NCBI GenBank assembly: GCA_902583445.1
Contig: CACHVZ010000002.1
Coordinates: forward strand, 1 to 64,000
Direction: 5' to 3'
DNA length: 64,000 nt
From: an uncultured Bacteroidota bacterium
GTDB taxonomy: Bacteria > Bacteroidota > Bacteroidia > Flavobacteriales > Flavobacteriaceae
Shown in pieces: positions 38,574-46,887 of this stretch. Position 1 is the stretch's first letter. The number at the start of each line of letters is the position of its first letter. A program made the translations under genes and the position numbers. The notes beneath the pieces are model-generated. The model was not told where the DNA came from, did not search any database, and was given only the letters and a program-made list of their open reading frames with translations.

Positions 38574-39023
38574 ATGAATCTTCAAAAAATTACAAAAATA
38601 GGGTGCATAACTCTTGGTGTGCTAGGTATTATATTTCTTTTCTTAGTTTTTGGAACAGGAGATGATACAATAAAAATGTCTGCTGCATCAGGAAACTTTG
38701 GAGTTATTACTCCAATTATACTTTTAAGTCAATTAATACTTTTTATTGCTGTAATTGTAACTCTAACATTTTCCTTAAGAGGCTTGGCAAAAGATAAGGC
38801 TAAAATGAAAAGTGCGTTAACTTCTTTTGGATTATTTCTAGTTGTAATAGTTATTGCATTTGTTCTTTCAAGTGGTGTTGAAACTCCAATGAGAGATGGT
38901 AAAGTTTTGTCAGCTATTGGTTCAAGACTTGTAGGTACTGGTATTAGAGTATTCTACATTTTAGTTATTGTTGCAGTTGGACTAATGATTTTTTCAGGAG
39001 GAAAAAAATTTATTAAAAAGTAA
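38574..39023 (+). CDS. Conserved multi-pass membrane protein of the exbB-exbD-exbD operon
   Basis: Four predicted TM segments; located between exbB and the exbD genes. Confidence 0.65.
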   Translation: MNLQKITKIGCITLGVLGIIFLFLVFGTGDDTIKMSAASGNFGVITPIILLSQLILFIAVIVTLTFSLRGLAKDKAKMKSALTSFGLFLVVIVIAFVLSSGVETPMRDGKVLSAIGSRLVGTGIRVFYILVIVAVGLMIFSGGKKFIKK

Positions 39024-39026
39024 ACT

Positions 39027-39650
39027 ATGGCTAGAAGAAAGTCACCAGAAGTTAATGCAGGGTCGATGGCTGATATTGCCTTTCTACTTTTGATTTTCTT
39101 TCTTGTTACTACAACAATTGAGACTGATAGTGGTATTAACAGAAAGTTGCCTCCTATGGAGGAACAAATTGATCCACCAATAATCAGACAAAAAAATATT
39201 TTCACAGTTGTAGTAAATAAAAATAATCAGTTGTTAGTTGAAGAAGAATTAACTGATATTAAAGATCTAAGAAATCTCGCAGTAGATTTTCTTGATAACG
39301 GAGGAGGATCTGGAGAAGAAGCTTGTGATTATTGTCAAGGCAATAGGGACCCAAGGTCATCAGATAACCCTGATAAAGCTATTATATCTCTAAAAAATGA
39401 TAGAGAGACTGAATATAAAGTTTATATAGCAGTTCAAAACGAGTTAGTTGCAGCATACAATGTTCTCAGAAATAGAGAGTTTGCTAGATTATATCCTAAT
39501 GAGGCTTTAACTTACATTGAGGCTGATCTTAGGTACAGTGATCCGAGAACTTCTCCTGATGATAAGTCTAGTCTCAAAGAAAAATTAGATGTTATAAAAG
39601 CATTGTACCCGCAAAAGTTATCTGAGGCTGAACCAAGTAAAGTAAATTAA
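39027..39650 (+). CDS. exbD: ExbD/TolR family biopolymer transporter
   Basis: SMADIAFLLLIFFLVTTTIETDSGINRKLP; long periplasmic domain with CDYC. Confidence 0.9.
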   Translation: MARRKSPEVNAGSMADIAFLLLIFFLVTTTIETDSGINRKLPPMEEQIDPPIIRQKNIFTVVVNKNNQLLVEEELTDIKDLRNLAVDFLDNGGGSGEEACDYCQGNRDPRSSDNPDKAIISLKNDRETEYKVYIAVQNELVAAYNVLRNREFARLYPNEALTYIEADLRYSDPRTSPDDKSSLKEKLDVIKALYPQKLSEAEPSKVN

Positions 39651-39651
39651 T

Positions 39652-40134
39652 ATGGCAAAATTTAAAAAAAATAAAAGTGGAGATCTACCTGCAATATCTA
39701 CTGCATCTCTTCCAGATATAGTTTTTATGTTATTATTCTTTTTTATGGTTGCAACTGTTATGAGGGATAGTACTCTTATGGTACAAAATACTTTGCCTGC
39801 TGCCGATCAAGTTCAGAAGCTAGATAAAAAGGATAGAGTAATTTATATCTATGCTGGTAAACCTTCTAGTAGATATATTGATACTTATGGTAGCTCAGCT
39901 AAAATTCAACTTAATGACAAGTTTGGTACCGTTGAGGAGGTTGGCGCCTTTGTTCTTGCTGAAAGAGCTGCAAAACGTCAAGAGCTTCAAAATGTTCTAA
40001 CAACTGCACTAAAGGTTGATAGTGACACTAAAATGGGAATCATAAGTGATATCAAACAAGAGTTACGTAAGGTTAACGCACTAAAACTAAACTACACTAC
40101 TAGAGTTGGAGATTATACTCAAAATTTCAACTAG
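39652..40134 (+). CDS. exbD: ExbD/TolR family biopolymer transporter (second copy)
   Basis: STASLPDIVFMLLFFFMVATVMRDSTLMVQNTLPAA. Confidence 0.9.
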   Translation: MAKFKKNKSGDLPAISTASLPDIVFMLLFFFMVATVMRDSTLMVQNTLPAADQVQKLDKKDRVIYIYAGKPSSRYIDTYGSSAKIQLNDKFGTVEEVGAFVLAERAAKRQELQNVLTTALKVDSDTKMGIISDIKQELRKVNALKLNYTTRVGDYTQNFN

Positions 40135-40801
40135 TAAAAAGTTAGTAATTTTACTTTTTTTTTTAAGTACAATCTCTAGCTTAATTGCTCAAGATACTAA
40201 TGGAGAAGATTTCTATAGAGAAGATCAATTTTATTTTGGCTCAAGCTATTTTATCCAGACTGAACAAGTAACTGATTTCAAACAAAATGGATTCTCTGGT
40301 AATTTTCAAATTGGTTTTATAAGAGATATTCCCTTAAATAAAACTTCTACCAATGCTTTGGGAATTGGTTTAGGGTTTGAGAGAAACTTATTCACATCTA
40401 ATATTCAGGCTTTAGAAGTTGATGGTGAAATAGATTATGATATTATAGTAAGTAGATTTCTTGAATCTAAGAATAAAATATCATATTCATCAATAGCAAT
40501 TCCTATTGAATTTAGATGGCGTAAATCTTCTGTGGATGTTTATAGATTTTGGAGAATATATTCTGGACTCAAGATTAAAAAGAATTTCTCGTTATTTTCA
40601 AATCCATCCTATGGAAAAGAATTAAAAATCAAAGATATTCAAGAATGGACTTCATCAATATATTTTAATGTAGGATATAATACATGGAATATCTCCTTAG
40701 AATATGATTTAAATCCTTTAATTAAAAATCAAGAAACATTAGATGGAAATACTCTAAATGTAGGTTTCTTTAGACTTGGACTTATTTTTTATTTGTTATA
40801 A
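40106..40801 (+). CDS. Outer-membrane beta-barrel (PorT-like) protein
   Basis: Signal peptide KLVILLFFLSTISSLIAQ, alternating amphipathic strands; downstream of exbD pair. Confidence 0.6.
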   Translation: MEIILKISTSKKLVILLFFLSTISSLIAQDTNGEDFYREDQFYFGSSYFIQTEQVTDFKQNGFSGNFQIGFIRDIPLNKTSTNALGIGLGFERNLFTSNIQALEVDGEIDYDIIVSRFLESKNKISYSSIAIPIEFRWRKSSVDVYRFWRIYSGLKIKKNFSLFSNPSYGKELKIKDIQEWTSSIYFNVGYNTWNISLEYDLNPLIKNQETLDGNTLNVGFFRLGLIFYLL

Positions 40802-42223
40802 TTCTTTTCTTAATCTGGCAACTGGAATGTCTAGCTGTTCTCTATATTTTGCAACTGTTCTTCTTGCAACTTTAAACCCCTTAGTAGATAATTTACTGGA
40901 TAAATCTAAATCAGATAATGGCTTTATTTTATCTTCAGATTCTACAATCTCTTGTAAGATTCTTTTAATCTCAATTGTTGATATATCATCTCCATCACTA
41001 TTTTTCATTCCCTCAGAGAAGTAGCTTTTTAAAAGCCGAATTCCATACGGTGAATCCATATATTTACTATTTGCAACTCTTGAAACAGTAGAAATATCTA
41101 AATTAATTTTTTCAGCAATGTCCTTTAAAATCATAGGTTTAAGATTACTTTCTTCTCCCGTTAAAAAATAATCTTTCTGAAAGTTAACAATTGCATTTAC
41201 TGTTTGAAAAAGAGTTTGATGTCTTTGCTCTATTGCTTCAATAAACCATTTTGCTGAATCAAGTTTTTGCTTTAAAAATTGAATTGCTTGATTTTGTGAT
41301 TTTGTTTTATTTGGATCTTTTTTATATCCTTCTAATATATTTTTATAGGAATTAGAAAGTCTTAATTCTGGAGAATTTCTTTTATTTAATTCTACAATTA
41401 AATCTCCATCCTCAATTGTTAATATAAAGTCTGGAGTAATTGCATTATTAGCAAAATCACTAGTTATTGAACCTCCTGGTTTAGGATTCAGCTTTGATAT
41501 TTCCTTAATAGCTTCTTTTAATTTTTGTTCGTTTAAGTTTAGTTTCTCTGATAATTTAGAGAACTTTTTCTTAGAGAATGAATCAAAATCATTTTCAATG
41601 ATTTTAATAGAATTATCAATTGACTCTTTTGAGTTTTTTCTTCTTAATTGAATTAATAGACATTCTTTTAGAGATCTTGCACCAACTCCTGGAGGATCCA
41701 ACTCTTGAATTTTCTTTAATACTGATAATATTTCTTGTTTTGAAGTTACTATGTTCTGTGTAAATGCTAAATCATCAATTATATCTTCTATCTCTCTTCT
41801 TAAATAACCACTTTCATCAATACTTCCGATTAAAAAATCACAAATAGGCTTATATTTTTCATCAAGAATTAAATTTTTTGATTGATTATCTAGATATTGA
41901 TGAAAGCTATATGAAGCTTTTGTTTGAAAGCTAGTATTTTCCTCATCACCTGTATAATAACTTTGACTATGGTCAAAATCGTCAGACATATCTGTTAAAA
42001 AATCATCTACATTGACATCCTCATCATTATTAACTTCAAATTCATCTTTTTCAATATCTGTATCTGTTTTTTCGCTACCCATCTCTAAGGCAGGATTCTC
42101 CTCAATTTCATTTTTAATTTTTTGTTCTAATTCTGCTGTAGTAAGCTGAAATAGTTTCATTAACTGAATCTGTTGTGGTGATAGCTTTTGAGAAAGCTTT
42201 AATTGTAATTTCTGATTAAGCAT
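40796..42223 (-). CDS. rpoN: RNA polymerase sigma-54 factor
   Basis: LSQKLSPQQIQLMKLFQLTTAELEQKI, LDPPGVGARSLKECL, RPN-box-like region ARRTVAKYREQLDIPVARLRK. Confidence 0.96.
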   Translation of the reverse strand: MLNQKLQLKLSQKLSPQQIQLMKLFQLTTAELEQKIKNEIEENPALEMGSEKTDTDIEKDEFEVNNDEDVNVDDFLTDMSDDFDHSQSYYTGDEENTSFQTKASYSFHQYLDNQSKNLILDEKYKPICDFLIGSIDESGYLRREIEDIIDDLAFTQNIVTSKQEILSVLKKIQELDPPGVGARSLKECLLIQLRRKNSKESIDNSIKIIENDFDSFSKKKFSKLSEKLNLNEQKLKEAIKEISKLNPKPGGSITSDFANNAITPDFILTIEDGDLIVELNKRNSPELRLSNSYKNILEGYKKDPNKTKSQNQAIQFLKQKLDSAKWFIEAIEQRHQTLFQTVNAIVNFQKDYFLTGEESNLKPMILKDIAEKINLDISTVSRVANSKYMDSPYGIRLLKSYFSEGMKNSDGDDISTIEIKRILQEIVESEDKIKPLSDLDLSSKLSTKGFKVARRTVAKYREQLDIPVARLRKEL

Positions 42224-42240
42224 ATTTAATAATACTTAAA

Positions 42241-42248
42241 CAAAATTA
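42241..42248 (-). promoter_or_regulatory. Candidate -7 box (TAATTTTG) for rpoN
   Basis: TAnnTTTG match 17 nt upstream of the rpoN start. Confidence 0.35.
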
Positions 42249-42267
42249 AGAAAAGAATTAATTTCAA

Positions 42268-43692
42268 TTAAAAAGATGCATTTTTTGGTGTCCTTGGATA
42301 AGGAATTACATCTCTAATGTTTGACATACCGGTACAAAACATTACCATTCTTTCAAAACCTAGTCCAAAACCACTATGAGGAACAGTCCCATATTTTCTA
42401 AGATCTATGTACCACCACAATTCCTTATCGTCAATACCCATGTCAGACATTCTCTTTTTGAGTATATCTAGTCTTTCCTCTCTTTGAGAACCTCCTATTA
42501 TCTCACCAATACCTGGGAATAATACGTCCATCGCTCTAACTGTTTTATCATCTTCATTTAACCTCATATAAAATGCTTTAATTTTTGAAGGATAATCATA
42601 AATAATTACAGGAGATTTAAAATGCTTTTCAACCAGAAATCTCTCATGCTCACTTTGAAGATCGGAACCCCAATTATCTAGTAGGTATTTAAACTTTTTC
42701 TTTTTGTTATAATTGGAGCTTTTTAGTATTTCAAATGCCTCTGTATATGAAACACGAGTAAATTCATTATTTACAGTAAACTTAATCTTCTCAATTAGAC
42801 TCAAATTGCTCCTCTCATTTTGTGGCTTTTGACTTTCCTCTTTTAAAAGTCTTTCTTCAAGGAAACTTAAATCTTCCTCACATTCTGTTAATATATATTT
42901 TAAAATATGCTTTACAAATGATTCAGCTAAATCCATATTGTCATTTAGGTCATAAAAGGCCATTTCTGGCTCAATCATCCAAAATTCTGAAGCATGTCTT
43001 GAGGTATTGGAATTTTCTGCTCTAAAAGTTGGGCCAAATGTATAAACATTTCCTAAGCCAAGAGCATAGGTTTCTGCTTCAAGCTGGCCTGATACAGTAA
43101 GGCTAGTTTTTTTACCAAAAAAATCATCTGAATAGTCAACATCTTTTTTTGCTAGATCTTCTTTGCCTAATGTAGTCACTTTAAACATCTCTCCAGCTCC
43201 CTCAGCATCACTTGATGTAATAATTGGAGTATGAATATAATTGAAGCCATTTTTATTAAAATAATCATGAATACTAAAAGCCAATTTTGATCTTATTCTC
43301 ATCACAGAACTAAATGTTGAAGTTCTTATTCTAAGATGAGATTGCTCCCTTAAAAACTCAAAACTATGTTTCTTAGGTTGAATAGGATATTCTTCAGGAT
43401 CTGAATCACCCAATAGCTTAATATTTGAAACATTAATCTCAAAACTTTGACCTTTACCAATGCTATTAACTAATATGCCAGTAATTATTAATGAACATCC
43501 AACACTAATTCTTTTGATAATATCTTCACCTATGATACCATCATTAATAACACATTGAATATTTTTGATTGTAGATCCATCATTTAATTCTATAAATTTA
43601 TTAGCTCTAAATGCTCTAACCCAACCACCTAAATTGATCTCGCTTTCAATTAATGGAGAATCATAAATTTCTTTGACTTTTGATAGATTCAT
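42268..43692 (-). CDS. asnS: Asparaginyl-tRNA synthetase
   Basis: GWVRAFRANKFIELNDGS OB fold, FGPTFRAENSNTSRHASEFWMIEPEMAF, GFGLGFERMVMFCTGMSNIRDVIPYPRTP. Confidence 0.96.
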   Translation of the reverse strand: MNLSKVKEIYDSPLIESEINLGGWVRAFRANKFIELNDGSTIKNIQCVINDGIIGEDIIKRISVGCSLIITGILVNSIGKGQSFEINVSNIKLLGDSDPEEYPIQPKKHSFEFLREQSHLRIRTSTFSSVMRIRSKLAFSIHDYFNKNGFNYIHTPIITSSDAEGAGEMFKVTTLGKEDLAKKDVDYSDDFFGKKTSLTVSGQLEAETYALGLGNVYTFGPTFRAENSNTSRHASEFWMIEPEMAFYDLNDNMDLAESFVKHILKYILTECEEDLSFLEERLLKEESQKPQNERSNLSLIEKIKFTVNNEFTRVSYTEAFEILKSSNYNKKKKFKYLLDNWGSDLQSEHERFLVEKHFKSPVIIYDYPSKIKAFYMRLNEDDKTVRAMDVLFPGIGEIIGGSQREERLDILKKRMSDMGIDDKELWWYIDLRKYGTVPHSGFGLGFERMVMFCTGMSNIRDVIPYPRTPKNASF

Positions 43693-43693
43693 A

Positions 43694-44245
43694 CTAGACA
43701 GTTAGAATATCTTTTTCTTTTGATGTGAACATTTCCTCTACCTTGTTTATATATTTATCAGTAAGATCTTGAGAATCTACTTCTAGATTAGATTTCAAGT
43801 CATCAGAAATTTCTAGAGCTTTGATTTTATTATTTGCATCTTTTCTTGCATTTCGAATGCTCACTTTTGCAGATTCAGATTCAGATTTTGCAAATTTTGT
43901 TAGTTCAATTCTTCTTTCTTCTGTTAAAGGAGGAATATTAATTAGAATTGACTCGCCGTTATTAACAGGGTTAAATCCAAGATTAGAATCAATTATACTT
44001 TTTTCGATTTCATCAATTATTGACTTTTCCCATGGCTGAATACTTATCGTTTGAGCATTTGGTGTACTAACAGAAGCAACCTGATTTAAAGGAGTTAAAT
44101 TACCATAATACTCAACTGAAATACCTTTTAACATTATAGGATTTGCCTTGCCGGCTCTGATTTTTGTTAGTTCAGTTTCTAAATGACCAATAGCAGCCAT
44201 CATATTTAATTCTGCATTTTCTATTATTTCTTGGTTGTTTTCCAT
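43694..44245 (-). CDS. frr: Ribosome recycling factor
   Basis: LTKIRAGKANPIML, PWEKSIIDEIEKSI, IPPLTEERRIELTKFA, VSIRNARKDAN. Confidence 0.97.
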   Translation of the reverse strand: MENNQEIIENAELNMMAAIGHLETELTKIRAGKANPIMLKGISVEYYGNLTPLNQVASVSTPNAQTISIQPWEKSIIDEIEKSIIDSNLGFNPVNNGESILINIPPLTEERRIELTKFAKSESESAKVSIRNARKDANNKIKALEISDDLKSNLEVDSQDLTDKYINKVEEMFTSKEKDILTV

Positions 44246-44255
44246 AATACCAGAC

Positions 44256-44966
44256 TTAACTAGAAACTTTTGTGCCTATTTTTTCTCCCATAATAACTTT
44301 GGTCAAATTACCTTTTCTGTTCATATCAAAAACTATTATTGGAAGCTTATTCTCTTTACTTAATGTAAAAGCAGTAGTATCCATAATTTTTAACCCTTTA
44401 CTTATAGTATCTTCAAAAGAAATATCATCAAATTTAATTGCTTCTTTATTCTTTTCAGGATCTTCATTATAAATACCATCAACTCTAGTCCCTTTTAATA
44501 TAACATCCGCATTAATTTCAATCGCTCTAAGAACTGCTGCAGAGTCAGTTGTAAAATATGGATTACCAGTTCCTGATGCAAAAATTACAACTCTACCTTT
44601 CTCCAGATGTCTAGTTGCTTTGCGTTTTATAAAAGGTTCTGCTATAGATTCCATTTTTATTGCAGATTGAAGTCTTGTAGGAATATCTATATTCTCTAAA
44701 GCATTTTGAAGAGCTAATCCATTAATAACTGTTGCAAGCATTCCCATGTAATCTGCTTGAACTCTGTCTATTCCATCTTTTGAACCACTTAACCCTCTAA
44801 AAATATTACCACCACCAACTACAATAGCAATCTCAACTCCTTGCTTATGAATTTCTTTGATTTCTTCTGCATAAACAACAAGCCTATCATTATCTATGCC
44901 ATAAGAATTTTTTCCTAATAGTGCTTCACCACTTAACTTTAGTAAAATTCGATTGTATTTCATCAT
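44256..44966 (-). CDS. pyrH: UMP kinase
   Basis: [57 protein letters not shown]. Confidence 0.97.
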   Translation of the reverse strand: MMKYNRILLKLSGEALLGKNSYGIDNDRLVVYAEEIKEIHKQGVEIAIVVGGGNIFRGLSGSKDGIDRVQADYMGMLATVINGLALQNALENIDIPTRLQSAIKMESIAEPFIKRKATRHLEKGRVVIFASGTGNPYFTTDSAAVLRAIEINADVILKGTRVDGIYNEDPEKNKEAIKFDDISFEDTISKGLKIMDTTAFTLSKENKLPIIVFDMNRKGNLTKVIMGEKIGTKVSS

Positions 44967-44978
44967 TTAGGAATTAAG

Positions 44979-44986
44979 CAAATATA
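44979..44986 (-). promoter_or_regulatory. Candidate -7 box (TATATTTG) for pyrH-frr
   Basis: TAnnTTTG match 12 nt upstream of the pyrH ATG. Confidence 0.4.
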
Positions 44987-45003
44987 ATTATAATGTTTCA
45001 AAT

Positions 45004-45693
45004 TTATTTAAATCTTAAAGCGTCACTAATAGAAAAATCTCCAATACTAATTCTCTTTAACTCATGAAGATGTGATCCTGAATTAAGTTTTTGTCCATAA
45101 TCGTTAGCAATAGATCTAATATAAGTACCCTTAGAACATTCAATAATGAATTCAATATATGGTGTAGAGAAACTTAATATTTTAAAATTATAAATTTCAA
45201 TATCTCTTGGTTTAATTTCAATTTCAATTTTTTCCCTGGCATACTTGTACATTCTTTTACCATCTTTTTTTAGAGCAGAATAAATTGGAGGGAATTGTTT
45301 CTGTTTACCTATAAAAGTTTTTGAAATTTTTAAAACTTTATTTTCGTCAATATGTTTATAATCGTAGGTTCCATCTATCTTTGTCTCTCTGTCATAAGAA
45401 GGAGTTGTCTCACCCAATTTAATTATACCAGTATATTTTTTTGAAAGGTCCTGATATTTAGAAATATTTTTTGTTTCTTTCCCAATACATACAATTAACA
45501 GACCAGTCGCAAGGGGGTCAAGTGTACCAGCATGTCCAACCTTTATTTTTTTGACTTTTAGTCTTGTTTGTATACTCTTCCGAATATATTTAATAACATC
45601 GAATGAGGTCCATTCAATTGGTTTATCAATTAAAATTATCTTACCATTTCTAATATCATCCAGTGTTACAGACTCTATAAAGTCATTTAACAT
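45004..45693 (-). CDS. truB: tRNA pseudouridine(55) synthase
   Basis: [53 protein letters not shown]. Confidence 0.95.
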   Translation of the reverse strand: MLNDFIESVTLDDIRNGKIILIDKPIEWTSFDVIKYIRKSIQTRLKVKKIKVGHAGTLDPLATGLLIVCIGKETKNISKYQDLSKKYTGIIKLGETTPSYDRETKIDGTYDYKHIDENKVLKISKTFIGKQKQFPPIYSALKKDGKRMYKYAREKIEIEIKPRDIEIYNFKILSFSTPYIEFIIECSKGTYIRSIANDYGQKLNSGSHLHELKRISIGDFSISDALRFK

Positions 45694-45699
45694 TGTAAA

Positions 45700-45930
45700 T
45701 TAATTTTTAGATTTTTTAAGAATTGTAAAAATGCAAAGAGTAAAGCCTGCAATTACAATAAGTGGTGCAAGTCTAATCCTTCTAAAATTATATATTTCAT
45801 CACTAAATACTTCAGGATCTTCTGAAGCTCCTCCTGACATTAGAAGAAAACCAATACCAATAACTAAAATTGACACAATTAGTAGCCTAAATCTATTCTT
45901 ATTAAATAAAAAATCTTTCCTTTTCATCAA
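45700..45930 (-). CDS. DUF3098 membrane protein
   Basis: Two TM segments; [35 protein letters not shown]; between ftsX and truB. Confidence 0.8.
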   Translation of the reverse strand: MMKRKDFLFNKNRFRLLIVSILVIGIGFLLMSGGASEDPEVFSDEIYNFRRIRLAPLIVIAGFTLCIFTILKKSKN

Positions 45931-45932
45931 TG

Positions 45933-46799
45933 CTATCTTGATATTTTTAATTTTAGATATTTCTGAGTAATAAAGTAAGAGCTAATATATGATGTAAATA
46001 TTCCAAATAAAATTATGAATGAAACTAAAATTATGATGTCCTTAATATTTGAAAAAAAATCAATTTCAGCTAATTCAAAACTAGTCTGAGACAATAAAAT
46101 AAATAGTAATATCAATGATATGATGGATGAGTAAAACCCTATCCTAATATAGCTTGCAATAAAAGGTCTTCTAATAAAACTTTTAGTAGCTCCAACAAGT
46201 TGCATTGTTTTTATTATATCTCTCTTGGAATATATTGAAATCTTAATAGAATTATTAATTAAAATAAAACTTGTAATAAAAAATAAAACACTTGTAATAA
46301 TAATCAATACTCCAATTTTATTAAAATTGTTCACTAGAGATTCAACTAATGGTTTATCATATTCAATTTCTTCAATAAATTGAAAATTGTCAAGACTCTC
46401 TATAAACTCTTCAATATTATATATATCGATTTTATCTCCAAAAAGCCTTACTGAAATTAGATCTAGTAGAGGATTATAACCTAAAAAACCAACAAATTCT
46501 TCACCAATTTCATTTGTAAATAATTCCGCTGCATCTTCTTTTGATATAAACTCAATGGATTTTACATTTTCATTTAAATTTAAAAACTTATTAATTTGCT
46601 TGATATCACTATCTCTAGATGAATTTTTTAGATAAATACTAACTGTAATATTTTCTTTAAAATAGTTTTCTATCGAAGATGATTTCAAATAAGTAAGTAT
46701 AGCTACTGATAGAAAAAATAATACTATAGTATTAATTACAAATAGTGATATTAGGTTATTTGTTGACTTTTTTCTTTGATAAGAGTTTTTAAAATCCAT
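45933..46799 (-). CDS. ftsX: Cell division protein FtsX (permease)
   Basis: N-terminal TM, ENITVSIYLKNSSRDSDIKQINKFL, SKEDAAELFTNEIGEEFVGFLGYNPL, C-terminal FtsX TM bundle. Confidence 0.9.
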   Translation of the reverse strand: MDFKNSYQRKKSTNNLISLFVINTIVLFFLSVAILTYLKSSSIENYFKENITVSIYLKNSSRDSDIKQINKFLNLNENVKSIEFISKEDAAELFTNEIGEEFVGFLGYNPLLDLISVRLFGDKIDIYNIEEFIESLDNFQFIEEIEYDKPLVESLVNNFNKIGVLIIITSVLFFITSFILINNSIKISIYSKRDIIKTMQLVGATKSFIRRPFIASYIRIGFYSSIISLILLFILLSQTSFELAEIDFFSNIKDIIILVSFIILFGIFTSYISSYFITQKYLKLKISR

Positions 46800-46887
46800 T
46801 TAAATTTTTATAAAAGTACTAAACAATTAATAAATTAATTTTTATGTTATTTAAATAAGTTCTTCCTTTGTAAAAAATTTATTTTCA

